From an uncultured Pelagibacteraceae bacterium (lineage in GTDB: Bacteria; Pseudomonadota; Alphaproteobacteria; Pelagibacterales; Pelagibacteraceae), in assembly GCA_902572925.1 (NCBI GenBank), contig CACGHT010000001.1, forward strand, positions 1 to 64,000: DNA of 64,000 nucleotides, in the 5' to 3' direction. Made by a program: the position numbers and the translations under genes. The notes beneath the pieces are model-generated. The model saw only the letters and a program-made list of their open reading frames with translations. It had not been told where the DNA came from and did not search any database. Shown one piece after another: positions 17,364 through 26,506 of this stretch; within the stretch, counting starts at the first letter, position 1; each line of letters begins with the position of its first letter.

Positions 17364-20207
17364 TTAATTTAAACCCTTCAAGTTATTGACTATACTGTTG
17401 AAACCTGTCGCATTTGAGGCTTTAATCATTAAATAATCATTATTATTTAAATCTTTTTTAATTAACTCAAAAATTCCTGATTTATTTTCTAAAATTCTTC
17501 CTCTTTTTACTTTCACAATATTATCGAATATTTCTCTTACCATTTTTCCCATAACAAATACTTTATGAATATTTGTCTGATTTATTAAAGGAACTATTGA
17601 TTGGTGAAGTTTTTTTGAATGTGAACCAAGTTCCATCATATCTCCAAGCAAAAGATATTTACGATGTTTTTTTGTATCTATATTGTCATAATTTTTTAAG
17701 GCTGATTTTAAAGATAGAGGATTAGAATTATAACTTTCATCAATTAAGTTTATTTTTTTGTTACCTATCTTTATTGTAGAATGATCTCCTCTTCCTGCTG
17801 GACTTCTAAAATCTAAGAAAATTTTTTCATTAAGTTTAAGCACATCTTTGTAAATACTTATTACACTTAAAGCGCTTAAAATATTATAAATATTACTTTG
17901 AAAATTATTAGAAATTATAAAATATTTAAACTTATCATAAAGTTTAACTTTAATTTTAAATGCCTTTTTAACTTTTTTAATATTAAACAACTTAACATTT
18001 GCTTTTTTAGTTTTAATCCCAAAAGAAATCACATTAATATTATTATTTTCAGCAATTTTTTTATGTAATTTGAAAAAACTATCATCAGCATTCAAGACAA
18101 CAAAACCATTGGGTAATATATTTTTTATTATCTCTGCTTTAGCTAAAGCAATTTGTTTAATATTTTTGAAATTTTTTGCATGTGCATAATTTATGTTGGT
18201 TATCAAGCCAACATTCGGTTTTATAATATTTGTTAAATTATCTATTTCTCCTTTTTTATCCATACCAACCTCTAAAACTCCAAATTCATTACTATGTTTT
18301 AAATTAAGTAAACTTAATGGAACTCCAAATTTATTGTTATATGATTTTAGAGAAATACTAACACTAGAAATCTTTCCTAACACATTGCCCAATAATTCTT
18401 TGAGAGTAGTTTTTCCACAACTTCCTGTGATAGCTATAATATTTGTATCGATATTTTGTCTAAATATTTTTGAAATTTCAGTCATAAATTTTAATGTATT
18501 TCTTACTTTTATCTGACGTTTGCTATCGAATTTATTTTGAACTTTATTTACTACAACTAATGATGCTTTATTTTTAAATGCCTCTCCAATATATTTATTT
18601 CCATTATTTTTTTTTCCTTTAATAGCAAAAAAGATATCATTCTTATTTACCTCTTTGGAGTTAATTCTTGCCTTATCTACTTTTACTAAAGGAATCTTAT
18701 TTTTGATTTTCGATACTTCTTTAAAAATATTTATCTTTAAGTTTTTTGATAAATTTGTATTCTTTAGTTTTATTGAATCTAAAATAATTTTTTTGTCTGA
18801 AAAATAAATTTTCTTTTTACCAAAATCTTGTGTTTTCTCATGACCTTTTCCAGCAACCAACAAAATATCACCTGTATTTAAATTTTTGATGGCATCAGAA
18901 ATAGCTTTTTTTCTATCAGGAATTTCTTTTATCGAAGTTCCTTGAATACCCTTTTTAATATCATCTCTTATTTTTCTTGGATCCTCAAATCTAGGATTAT
19001 CATCTGTTAAATAAATTTCGTTAGAATAATCACATGCAATCTTTCCCATTTTAAATCTTTTATTTTGATCTCTGTTTCCACCGCAACCAAAGAGTAAAAT
19101 TATTTTTTTATTTGGAAATTGCTCTTTTAAGTTTGAAAGACATATTCTAAGTGCATCTGGTGTATGTGCATAATCAAGTATTACTTTAGACCTATTTTTG
19201 ATTTTACCTATTTTTTCAAGTCTTCCATCTATTGGCTTAAGTTGTGATAAAACATTTAGAATCTTGATTAAACTTATATTGCTATTTTTTGCTGCAATAA
19301 TCGCCATTAAAATATTTTTTAATTGTATTTTTCCAATAAGATTTAAATTTATTTCTCTTGTTAGATTATAATATCTAATTTTTAATATTTGTTTCTCACC
19401 TCTATAACTATGAGATAAAATTTGAAATTGATTTTTACTATTATTTAAAACCTGTAATTTCAATTTTCTAGAAATTGTGATTTTTTTTATTCTTTTAAAT
19501 TCTGGTAATGTTTCATCTGTTATTACATTTCCTTTCTTTCCTATCAAATTTTCAAAGAGGTAAAGTTTTGCTTTAAAATATTCCTTAAAATTTTTATGAT
19601 AATCTAGGTGATCTTGAGATAAATTTGTGAAAATACCAGATGAAAACTTTAGACCATCCAACCTATGTTGAGTTAGACCATGACTGGATGCCTCCATAAT
19701 TACATTGTTAATTTTTTGAGATTTTAATTTAGATAATATTTGTCCCATTCGAATTGGGTCTATTGTGGTGTTTGGTAAATTGAATCTAATATTTTTTGAT
19801 CTTACACCTAATGTTCCGATTGAGGCGACTTTTATTTTGTTAAGTTTTAACAATTGAAAATAAAAATCTGAAACAGATGATTTTCCATTTGTCCCAGTTA
19901 CAGCAATTAAATTATTTGGTTTATTCTTATAAATTTTAAAAGCGATTTCTGCTAAAAGTTTTCTTATATTTTTAGTATGAATGAATAAAATATCCTTTTG
20001 AAGATTTGTAATTCTTTTTTCGCTTATAATAATTTTAGAGCCTTTTTTTATTGCACTAGAAATGAATTTATTTCCATCAAAATTATTCCCTTTTATAGCA
20101 AAAAAAATATTATCTTTTTTAATATCTTTTGAATTGAATGAAATCCCTGAGAAAAAAAAATTTTTTTTACTATTATCTATATTGGTAAAATAATTGCCTA
20201 ATAACAT
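17364..20207 (-). CDS. murEF: MurE-MurF fusion: tripeptide synthetase / D-Ala-D-Ala ligase
   Basis: One 947-residue frame carries two complete Mur ligases. Residues 1 to about 485 are MurE: P-loop GTNGKS at 105-110, GCGGNRD, and DNPR at 403-406, the motif that selects meso-diaminopimelate. Residues about 500-947 are MurF: a second substrate domain (NDIFFAIKGKKNNGN), P-loop GSCGKT at 595-600, GVLEVGMDKKGEI, and DESYNSNPLSLKSAL. The MurF part lacks its first 20 or so residues. Together they turn UDP-MurNAc-dipeptide into the pentapeptide precursor. The joint is in frame with no internal stop, and no ribosome site was obvious there. Murein is therefore inferred to be of DAP type. Confidence 0.94.
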   Translation of the reverse strand: MLLGNYFTNIDNSKKNFFFSGISFNSKDIKKDNIFFAIKGNNFDGNKFISSAIKKGSKIIISEKRITNLQKDILFIHTKNIRKLLAEIAFKIYKNKPNNLIAVTGTNGKSSVSDFYFQLLKLNKIKVASIGTLGVRSKNIRFNLPNTTIDPIRMGQILSKLKSQKINNVIMEASSHGLTQHRLDGLKFSSGIFTNLSQDHLDYHKNFKEYFKAKLYLFENLIGKKGNVITDETLPEFKRIKKITISRKLKLQVLNNSKNQFQILSHSYRGEKQILKIRYYNLTREINLNLIGKIQLKNILMAIIAAKNSNISLIKILNVLSQLKPIDGRLEKIGKIKNRSKVILDYAHTPDALRICLSNLKEQFPNKKIILLFGCGGNRDQNKRFKMGKIACDYSNEIYLTDDNPRFEDPRKIRDDIKKGIQGTSIKEIPDRKKAISDAIKNLNTGDILLVAGKGHEKTQDFGKKKIYFSDKKIILDSIKLKNTNLSKNLKINIFKEVSKIKNKIPLVKVDKARINSKEVNKNDIFFAIKGKKNNGNKYIGEAFKNKASLVVVNKVQNKFDSKRQIKVRNTLKFMTEISKIFRQNIDTNIIAITGSCGKTTLKELLGNVLGKISSVSISLKSYNNKFGVPLSLLNLKHSNEFGVLEVGMDKKGEIDNLTNIIKPNVGLITNINYAHAKNFKNIKQIALAKAEIIKNILPNGFVVLNADDSFFKLHKKIAENNNINVISFGIKTKKANVKLFNIKKVKKAFKIKVKLYDKFKYFIISNNFQSNIYNILSALSVISIYKDVLKLNEKIFLDFRSPAGRGDHSTIKIGNKKINLIDESYNSNPLSLKSALKNYDNIDTKKHRKYLLLGDMMELGSHSKKLHQSIVPLINQTNIHKVFVMGKMVREIFDNIVKVKRGRILENKSGIFELIKKDLNNNDYLMIKASNATGFNSIVNNLKGLN

Positions 20208-20209
20208 TG

Positions 20210-21892
20210 TTAATTAATTTGCGCGTATTTTGTGGCTAAAATAGGCCCAATCTTTTCTATAATTTGACCAACAACTTCAACTGAAGTCCAACCCGCAGTA
20301 TTAAAAGGAGTTCCTTTGTATTTTATTCCTGATCCATCTCTATAATTATAAACGTACTCACTATTTGTTTTAGGCTCATCCAACATTACTACCAAACTAT
20401 ACTTGGGGTTTGAGGCTGGAAATACTGATGCAAAAGTATTAATTTTTTTTCGGGAATATCCACCCTCTAAAATTTTTTCTGCGGTACCAGTTTTCCCTGC
20501 AACCTCATAACCTTCTACGTTAGCTAGAGTTGCCGTGCCTTCTTTTGTAGTTACAATTTTTCTTAATATTGAAACAAGATTTGATGAAACATTTTCCTCT
20601 AAGACTCTATCCCCTTTAACATATTTTTCTTTTTTTAAAAGAGTTGGATTGATCCTAAAACCACCGTTAGCAATAGTAGAGTAAGCGCTAGTTAATTGTA
20701 AAATTGTAGTAGTTATTCCATGTCCATATGAAGTTGTTGCAAGCTTACATTTTCCCCAATTAAAAGATATTGGCTTGCCCATTTCCTCAATATCAAACTG
20801 TATTGAGTTAATTAACTCGAGATCATTTAAAAATTTTTTATATTTTTCTATCCCGATTGCTTGGCCGATTCTTACTGAACCTATGTTGCCTGAGCGAATT
20901 AGTATTTCTTCAGCAGTTAAGTTAGAGGGAATTTTTTTGTCGTATTCACTTATTTTATTTTTTCCACAAGTAATACTTTTTTCTAAATCTTTAAATTCAG
21001 TATTTGGCTCTATTATCTTTTCATTTAAGGCTGCTGCCAAGGTAAAGGTTTTAAAAACAGAACCTAACTCATAAACACCTTTGGTTGCTCTATTAATGTA
21101 ATTAACATCTGTAATATTTTCTCTTAAATTTGGATCAAAATCAGGCAGTGAGATAATTGATAATATCTCACCATTATTAATATCCATTAAAATCGAAGCA
21201 CTACCTTTGGTTTTGAATATTTCATTAAACCTTATTAACTCCTCTCTTATTAAAAACTGAATATCTTTATCTACAGTAAGTTGAATAGATTTATCGTTTT
21301 TTTTTAAATCTAAATCTAATGATTTCTCTAACCCAGAGATCCCTAAATTATCTTCATCAATTTGTCCAATTATGTGACTAAATAAATTTTTTTGGGGATA
21401 AATTCTTGTAAGATTTTCATGTGGTTTTATTGATTTATCACCCAACATCATAATTTTCTCATAATTCTCCTCTGAAATTTTTTTTTCAAACCAAAAAAAT
21501 TTATCTTTTGAAAGTTTGGAACTGATTAATTCAAAATCTTTATCAGGAAAAATATATTTCAGATTAAGTAACAATTTTTTTTTATCTATCACTTCAACTG
21601 GATTTATTCCAATATCTATAGAATTAACAGTTTTTGCCAAAAAATGATTGTTCCGGTCTAAGATATTTGCTCTTTGAATTTTATTAAAAGAGTCATAATT
21701 CTTTAAAATATTAGAGTTTAAATCTCTAGATCCAAGATGAGTTAGATGAATACAATAAATAACAGAAATAAGAAAAAAAATAAAAAAAATAAATGCAACT
21801 CTATTAAATCTAATATCAAAGTTTTTATCGTTTTTAAATTCATATTCTTCTTTGTTTTCCTGGAGAATAAACTTCATATTGTTATTTTTCAC
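20210..21892 (-). CDS. ftsI: Septal transpeptidase FtsI (PBP3)
   Basis: 560-residue class B penicillin-binding protein that cross-links septal peptidoglycan. One N-terminal transmembrane anchor lies near residues 29-50 after a cytoplasmic tail, then a PBP dimerisation domain. The transpeptidase motifs are present: SxxK in GSVFKTF, SxN in RSGNIG, and KTGT in VAGKTGTAEK. It overlaps ftsL by 11 bp and is 2 bp from the murE-murF fusion, the usual ftsL-ftsI-murE order. Confidence 0.95.
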   Translation of the reverse strand: MKNNNMKFILQENKEEYEFKNDKNFDIRFNRVAFIFFIFFLISVIYCIHLTHLGSRDLNSNILKNYDSFNKIQRANILDRNNHFLAKTVNSIDIGINPVEVIDKKKLLLNLKYIFPDKDFELISSKLSKDKFFWFEKKISEENYEKIMMLGDKSIKPHENLTRIYPQKNLFSHIIGQIDEDNLGISGLEKSLDLDLKKNDKSIQLTVDKDIQFLIREELIRFNEIFKTKGSASILMDINNGEILSIISLPDFDPNLRENITDVNYINRATKGVYELGSVFKTFTLAAALNEKIIEPNTEFKDLEKSITCGKNKISEYDKKIPSNLTAEEILIRSGNIGSVRIGQAIGIEKYKKFLNDLELINSIQFDIEEMGKPISFNWGKCKLATTSYGHGITTTILQLTSAYSTIANGGFRINPTLLKKEKYVKGDRVLEENVSSNLVSILRKIVTTKEGTATLANVEGYEVAGKTGTAEKILEGGYSRKKINTFASVFPASNPKYSLVVMLDEPKTNSEYVYNYRDGSGIKYKGTPFNTAGWTSVEVVGQIIEKIGPILATKYAQIN

Positions 21893-22193
21893 TATCTATA
21901 ATTTTGACATCGTTTGTAAGAATTTTTTCTCTCGTGAATTCAATAATTTCAATTTCATTTATACTCTTTTGAGTCAACTTATTTTCAAAATAAATATTTT
22001 GATAACTTATCAGTTTTTCTGGAGAGCTTAAATAATCGAATTCAAGTTTTACATTATCTAATTCTAAATTTAAATCTGATATATTCTCTTTTAAACTAAA
22101 CAATTCTTCATCAATTTTCTTCGTAGAATTTTTTATAAAAGTGGTAATTATAATAAGTGAAAAAATTAAAATAATAGTTAAAATTTTTTTCAT
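21882..22193 (-). CDS. ftsL: Cell division protein FtsL-like
   Basis: 103-residue bitopic protein: a short N-terminus, one hydrophobic segment at about residues 4-20, then a heptad-like helix ([31 protein letters not shown]). FtsL sequences are poorly conserved, so the call rests on size, topology, coiled coil and position between rsmH and ftsI. The LSSPEKL turn is common in alphaproteobacterial FtsL. Overlaps rsmH by 4 bp and ftsI by 11 bp. No separate FtsB gene is seen in this window. Confidence 0.72.
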   Translation of the reverse strand: MKKILTIILIFSLIIITTFIKNSTKKIDEELFSLKENISDLNLELDNVKLEFDYLSSPEKLISYQNIYFENKLTQKSINEIEIIEFTREKILTNDVKIIDSEK

Positions 22194-23200
22194 AATTCAA
22201 GTCCAAGATTTTCAATTTCTATTAGATCTTTAAATTTGTCTAAAATATCGGTTTTAAAATCGTAGAAATTTTCCTTTTTTATTAAGTACCTTAATTTCGC
22301 AGACCTAGAAGGAGGATTTTCTTTTAGTTCTCGATTTGATGGCACTATTGGTTTTTTTTGATGTAATTTAAATAAAATTTCTTTATGTATTTGTTCGGGT
22401 TGGTATCTGGATACACTTTTATGTTCTGAGAGACTTCTGAAGAAATATTTTACAATTTTATCTTCTAAAGAATGAAAAGTTACAACAACTAAAAGACCAT
22501 CCTTTTTTAAAACCTTAGCTGCATAGATCATTCCATGAATTAACTCACTTATTTCTTTGTTAACAAAAATTCTTAATGCCTGGAAAACTTTAGTTGCAGG
22601 ATGAATTTTTGTATTATTTCTTTTTTTTGATTTTTCAATAATTTTTACTAAATGAGGGGTATCTACTTCTTTTAACAATCTGTCTTTAAGAATATTCTTA
22701 ACGATTAATTTTGCGTCTCTCTCGTCGCCAAAAGATTTAAAAATTTTAATAAGGCTTTTTCCATCTAATTTATTTATCACTTCTTTGGCTGAAAATTCAT
22801 TTAAACCCATCCGCATATCCAATGAACCACTAGAATTAAAAGACAGTCCTTTTTTTGGATCTTTAATCTGTGTGAATGAATAACCTAAATCAAATAATAC
22901 ACCTTTTACATTTTCATTTTTGAGTTTTAAATTTCCTAATTTACTAAAATTTAAATTTTTAAAGATAAATCGATCTGGAAATTCTTTTTCAATTTCTTTT
23001 GCAACTTTTAAACTTTCAGAGTCTCTATCAAACCCAATTACTTTGTTGTTATTATTCCTTAAAATTTCTCGAGTGTAACCACCTTGACCAAAAGTGCAGT
23101 CGATAAATGTGCCACCATATTGAGGGGAAATAATGCTAATAATTTCTTTTAGCAGTACTGGATAATGTTTTGTTTTATCCTGTACTATGGTGGCTTCCAT
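22190..23200 (-). CDS. rsmH: 16S rRNA (cytosine(1402)-N(4))-methyltransferase
   Basis: 336-residue SAM-dependent methyltransferase (MraW) that modifies C1402 of 16S rRNA in the ribosomal P site. The SAM motif [27 protein letters not shown], the substrate region with [31 protein letters not shown] and the C-terminal [10 protein letters not shown] are all diagnostic. Normally it is the second dcw gene, directly after mraZ; here ftsZ is inserted between the two. Confidence 0.97.
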   Translation of the reverse strand: MEATIVQDKTKHYPVLLKEIISIISPQYGGTFIDCTFGQGGYTREILRNNNNKVIGFDRDSESLKVAKEIEKEFPDRFIFKNLNFSKLGNLKLKNENVKGVLFDLGYSFTQIKDPKKGLSFNSSGSLDMRMGLNEFSAKEVINKLDGKSLIKIFKSFGDERDAKLIVKNILKDRLLKEVDTPHLVKIIEKSKKRNNTKIHPATKVFQALRIFVNKEISELIHGMIYAAKVLKKDGLLVVVTFHSLEDKIVKYFFRSLSEHKSVSRYQPEQIHKEILFKLHQKKPIVPSNRELKENPPSRSAKLRYLIKKENFYDFKTDILDKFKDLIEIENLGLEL

Positions 23201-23218
23201 TTATTTTTACGAAGACCA

Positions 23219-24685
23219 TTAATTTTTTTGTCTTCTTAAAAATGCTGGTATCTCTAAATCGTCCTCTTCATTCTCATTTTCTTGCGACAACAGATTTTCT
23301 TTAGAAGAGGCCTCATTTTCAGAGCTAAATAAGTCTGGTGCATCATTATCTACTCCAAACTCTTTTAGATCATTTTTTATCTCATCTACATTAGTTGACT
23401 CACCAGCAGCCTCTTGAGTAAAAGAACTTTCTTCATCCTCATTGGTGTTTTCAACTAAGTTTTCAACTTGTTGATTTTTTAATAATTCCTCATGGTATTG
23501 ATCATTAATTTGATTAATATTATCATTCGCAACAGTTTCACTAATATTTTCAGTCGATATCTCATCCTCTAATTTCAATGCATTAGCACCACTTGATATT
23601 GGCGTGCTAGTTGAAAAATTAAAAGAAGTATTAGATCCTAGATTTGAAAAATCAGAATATCCAGGATTTCTATTTTGGATTCTATGAACCATATTAATTA
23701 CTGATTTTGTTTCGGGTTGTTGTCCATCTAAAGCCGTTGCAACAATTGATACTCTAATTTTACCCTCAAGAGATGGGTCAGTTATTGCACCTATAATTAC
23801 TTCTGCATCAGCCTCAACTTCAGATCTTATTTTGTTAACAACTTCATCAACTTCAAATAACTTAAGATCTTTGCCGCCTGTAATATTGACAAGTAATCCT
23901 TTTGCACCTTTGAGAGTATAGTCATCAATTAAAGGATTGCTGATTGCCATCTCAGTAGCTTTCATAGATCTACCTTCACCCTCAGCCTCTCCAGTTCCCA
24001 TCATAGCTTTACCCATAGATGCCATAACCGTTTCAACATCAGCAAAATCTAAATTAATAATCCCAGGTCTTACCATCAGATCTGTCACACTTTGAACCCC
24101 ATGCATTAAAACATTATTTGATAGATTGAACGATTCCTCAAATGTAGTTTGTTCATTAGCTATTTTAAATAAATTTTGATTGGGAATAACTATTATAGTA
24201 TCAACATGTTTTCTTAACTCTTCAAGACCAATTTGTGCTCTTCTCATTCTTGATGGACCTTCATACAAAAATGGTAATGTCACAACCCCAACAGTTAGAA
24301 TATTTAATTCTTTTGCAGCTCTGGCAATTACATGTGCAGCACCAGTTCCTGTTCCACCGCCCATTCCAGCTGCTATAAAAACCATATTTGCACCTTGTAA
24401 AACATTAACGATATCATTCAAAGACTCATCAGCTGCAGCTTGACCTATGTCAATTTTTGCACCTGCTCCTAGACCTTTGGTTAAATTTAAACCAATTTGA
24501 ATTTTTGATTTTGCTTTACTATGTTTAAGATCTTGTGCATCAGTATTAACAGCAATGAATTCCACTCCTTGCATTCCATTTTCAATCATTTCATTAATTG
24601 CATTTCCACCTGCGCCACCCACTCCCATTACCAAAAGTCTTGGTTGTAACTCTCTAATCTCAGGAGTTTTAAAATTAATTGTCAT
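23219..24685 (-). CDS. ftsZ: Cell division GTPase FtsZ
   Basis: 488-residue tubulin homologue that forms the division ring. The N-terminal [10 protein letters not shown] loop, the tubulin signature GGGTGTG at 109-115, and the T7 loop with [11 protein letters not shown] are intact. A variable acidic linker (about residues 320-470, rich in Asn/Glu/Ser) leads to a perfect C-terminal peptide, [11 protein letters not shown] (476-486), the tail that normally binds FtsA/ZipA-type anchors. The gene lies between mraZ and rsmH, 18 bp from each, not after ftsA. The position places it first after the regulator, next to the promoter. Confidence 0.98.
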   Translation of the reverse strand: MTINFKTPEIRELQPRLLVMGVGGAGGNAINEMIENGMQGVEFIAVNTDAQDLKHSKAKSKIQIGLNLTKGLGAGAKIDIGQAAADESLNDIVNVLQGANMVFIAAGMGGGTGTGAAHVIARAAKELNILTVGVVTLPFLYEGPSRMRRAQIGLEELRKHVDTIIVIPNQNLFKIANEQTTFEESFNLSNNVLMHGVQSVTDLMVRPGIINLDFADVETVMASMGKAMMGTGEAEGEGRSMKATEMAISNPLIDDYTLKGAKGLLVNITGGKDLKLFEVDEVVNKIRSEVEADAEVIIGAITDPSLEGKIRVSIVATALDGQQPETKSVINMVHRIQNRNPGYSDFSNLGSNTSFNFSTSTPISSGANALKLEDEISTENISETVANDNINQINDQYHEELLKNQQVENLVENTNEDEESSFTQEAAGESTNVDEIKNDLKEFGVDNDAPDLFSSENEASSKENLLSQENENEEDDLEIPAFLRRQKN

Positions 24686-24703
24686 CTTGTTTTCCCCCTC
24701 TTT

Positions 24704-25159
24704 TTATTTATTTAATTGATTCTCCCATTTAAGACTTGCACGATTTAAATTTGCTTTTTTTCTTGCAGTGACCTTAAATTTTTCAAAAATTGTTGGTTCC
24801 CATATTTGAAAGGTTTTACCTTGACCAACAAACACCATGCTATTTTTTATTTTTGCATGTTTTAGTAATTTTGGCGTAAGTGAAATTCTTCCCTCGCTAT
24901 CAAATTGTAAATTTATGCTTTCTGATAATATTGATGTAGCAAAAAAATCTCTTTTTTCCTCAAATGGATTAAGGTTATCTATTGAATTTGAAATTTTTTC
25001 AACTCTATCTTGGGGCCATGCTTCTATTGATTGATTATTAAATGAAGGATAACAAATAACACCGTTGTATCCTAAATTAGATAAATAAGATCTAAAGCTA
25101 GCTGGCACCGACACCCTTCCTTTTTTGTCTAATTTGTTTTCGTAGGTTGATAAAAACAT
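24704..25159 (-). CDS. mraZ: Transcriptional regulator MraZ
   Basis: 151-residue AbrB-fold protein, first gene of the dcw run. It has the two tandem MraZ repeats, each with a DxKGR-like loop: LDKKGRVSVPASFR near residues 10-24, and FDSEGRISLTPKLLKHA near 85-100. MraZ in E. coli represses its own operon by binding TGGGN repeats; three such repeats at 10-bp spacing lie directly upstream here, over the promoter. Length matches the family (about 150). Confidence 0.95.
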   Translation of the reverse strand: MFLSTYENKLDKKGRVSVPASFRSYLSNLGYNGVICYPSFNNQSIEAWPQDRVEKISNSIDNLNPFEEKRDFFATSILSESINLQFDSEGRISLTPKLLKHAKIKNSMVFVGQGKTFQIWEPTIFEKFKVTARKKANLNRASLKWENQLNK

Positions 25160-25188
25160 AAACCATAAATTCCTTTATCCCCTTTATA

Positions 25189-25231
25189 TGGGAATATTTG
25201 GGATATTATGGGTTTTTATTCCGTGTGTCAA
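25189..25231 (-). promoter_or_regulatory. mraZ promoter overlapping a three-repeat MraZ-type operator
   Basis: Read on the minus strand there is a perfect -35 TTGACA (25226-25231), a 17-bp spacer and a -10 TAATAT (25203-25208), giving a predicted start near 25196 and a leader of about 37 nt. On the plus strand the same DNA carries TGGGA (25189-25193), TGGGA (25199-25203) and TGGGT (25209-25213), three TGGGN units separated by exactly 5 bp. This is the repeat arithmetic described for the E. coli MraZ operator. The repeats run on the strand opposite to mraZ. They flank and touch the -10 element, so occupancy should block RNA polymerase. Confidence 0.75.
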
Positions 25232-25313
25232 TACATACAATTAAGAGTTTAAATAAGCAAATCCGAGTAATTTCTATTAATAGATTATAAATATTTTTGA
25301 AAAGGAAAAATTT

Positions 25314-25666
25314 GCCAGATAAACTATAAGCCGGGTTCTGTCATTTAAACCTATCATTTCTCTAGGTTTGAAATCACTTTCAAACTCAAGCGACTAACCC
25401 AGGTGACTAGCCAAGGATGGCTTTTAGTTTTTCATCAATGTCACCTCTACTTAGTCTTGCTCCCAGTGGGGTTTTCCAGCGTTCATTGTTACCAATAGAA
25501 CCGGTGTGCTCTTACCACACCTTTTCACCCTTGCCATGTTATGGCGGTTTATTTTCTGTGGCACTATCCCTAGGGTTGCCCCCGCCAGGTATTACCTGGC
25601 ACTGTATCCTTGCGGAGCCCGGACTTTCCTCTTAAATTTCTTTAAGCGATAAGTCATTTATCTGGC
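25314..25666 (-). ncRNA. rnpB: RNase P RNA (M1 RNA, type A)
   Basis: Catalytic RNA of RNase P, which matures the 5' ends of tRNAs. On the minus strand the conserved 5' core GAGGAAAGTCCGGGCTCC and the 3' core ACAGAACCCGGCTTAT are present, which pair to form the universal P4/J region. The ends are set by the P1 helix: GCCAGATAAA at the 5' end pairs with TTTATCTGGC at the 3' end. The length, about 353 nt, is normal for type A. A T-rich run follows the 3' end. It sits between mraZ and the amidase gene and explains the longest stretch here without a protein gene. Confidence 0.95.
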
Positions 25667-25674
25667 ATAAACAA

Positions 25675-25680
25675 TCTATA
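25675..25680 (-). promoter_or_regulatory. Candidate -10 element of rnpB
   Basis: TATAGA on the minus strand ends 8 bp before the predicted 5' nucleotide of RNase P RNA, the expected distance for a sigma70 start. The matching -35 is weak: TTCTTG at a 17-bp spacing. Supported by position more than by sequence in such AT-rich DNA. Confidence 0.4.
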
Positions 25681-25709
25681 ATTAAATCAATTTTTTTCAA
25701 GAATAATTA

Positions 25710-26441
25710 TCAAAATTTAGATAAATTCCTGCTAATTAATAAGCATTCTTTGTCGGAAATCCCATTTATCACTGTTTGTCTGAAGTGTCTTTGAAATGCG
25801 CTGATTAAAAATTTTTTTTTTATAATATTATTTTTTTTAGAAATTTTGAAATATCCGATTTTATTCAAATTTTTAATAAATTCACTCTCTTCAACAAAAT
25901 TTAATGTAAATAATCTTTTTTTTTTTAGTTTATTTTCATCTAAGTTGTGCCATTGAGATAATTTAGATTTTGCAAATTCTTTCCATGGAAATTTTTCTCC
26001 AGGATCTTTTTTACGTTCAGGAGCAATATCAGAATGCCCTAAAACATTTTTTTGATTAATTTTGTATTTCTTAATTAAATACCTTAACAATTTTTTGGTT
26101 GAAGTTATTTGTTTCTTTGAAAAATTTTCGTATTTATTGTCATGACCAGAGTTTTGAATTTCAATACCAATAGAATATCTGTTTAAAGATTTAAAACCCT
26201 TCCAGCTTGATTTCCCAGCATGCCAAGCTTCATAAAGTGGAGGGACTAAATTTAATACAGATCCATTTTTTTTTACAAAATAATGTGAACTAACTTTTGA
26301 CTTAGCATTACAAAGTCTATTTATTGCGGATAATTCTTTTTTCATACCGGTATAGTGAATAATTATAAATTTTATATTTTTTCTGTTTCTTTTGATCAAA
26401 TTAAAATTAGGTGAATAATTTAATGATATTTTAGGCCACAT
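25710..26441 (-). CDS. N-acetylmuramoyl-L-alanine amidase (amidase_2, AmiD/AmpD type)
   Basis: 243 residues. Residues about 25-155 form an amidase_2 domain that cuts between MurNAc and L-Ala. Visible zinc ligands are His in IIHYTGM, and His and Asp in LGHSDIAPERKKDPG; the catalytic Glu is in SIGIEIQN. Residues about 175-243 look like a peptidoglycan-binding type 1 domain (GYFKI... ISAFQRHFRQ). That two-domain build matches AmiD, but I see no signal peptide or lipobox at this N-terminus, so it may act in the cytoplasm like AmpD or be exported another way. Divergent from mlaA across 65 bp. Confidence 0.85.
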   Translation of the reverse strand: MWPKISLNYSPNFNLIKRNRKNIKFIIIHYTGMKKELSAINRLCNAKSKVSSHYFVKKNGSVLNLVPPLYEAWHAGKSSWKGFKSLNRYSIGIEIQNSGHDNKYENFSKKQITSTKKLLRYLIKKYKINQKNVLGHSDIAPERKKDPGEKFPWKEFAKSKLSQWHNLDENKLKKKRLFTLNFVEESEFIKNLNKIGYFKISKKNNIIKKKFLISAFQRHFRQTVINGISDKECLLISRNLSKF

Positions 26442-26506
26442 TTAAGCTATAATTATGATTAATTCTTATTTTAATTTAACTTACATTGTAATATACAGAT
26501 CTTAAA

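Noticed and set aside
25298-25313. Intrinsic terminator after rnpB
   Set aside because: There is a T-rich run after the P1 helix but no separate GC-rich hairpin; in this AT-rich DNA T-runs alone are not evidence.
25417-25635. 72-residue plus-strand open frame
   Set aside because: It lies entirely within the RNase P RNA gene on the other strand and resembles no protein; rnpB is often miscalled this way.
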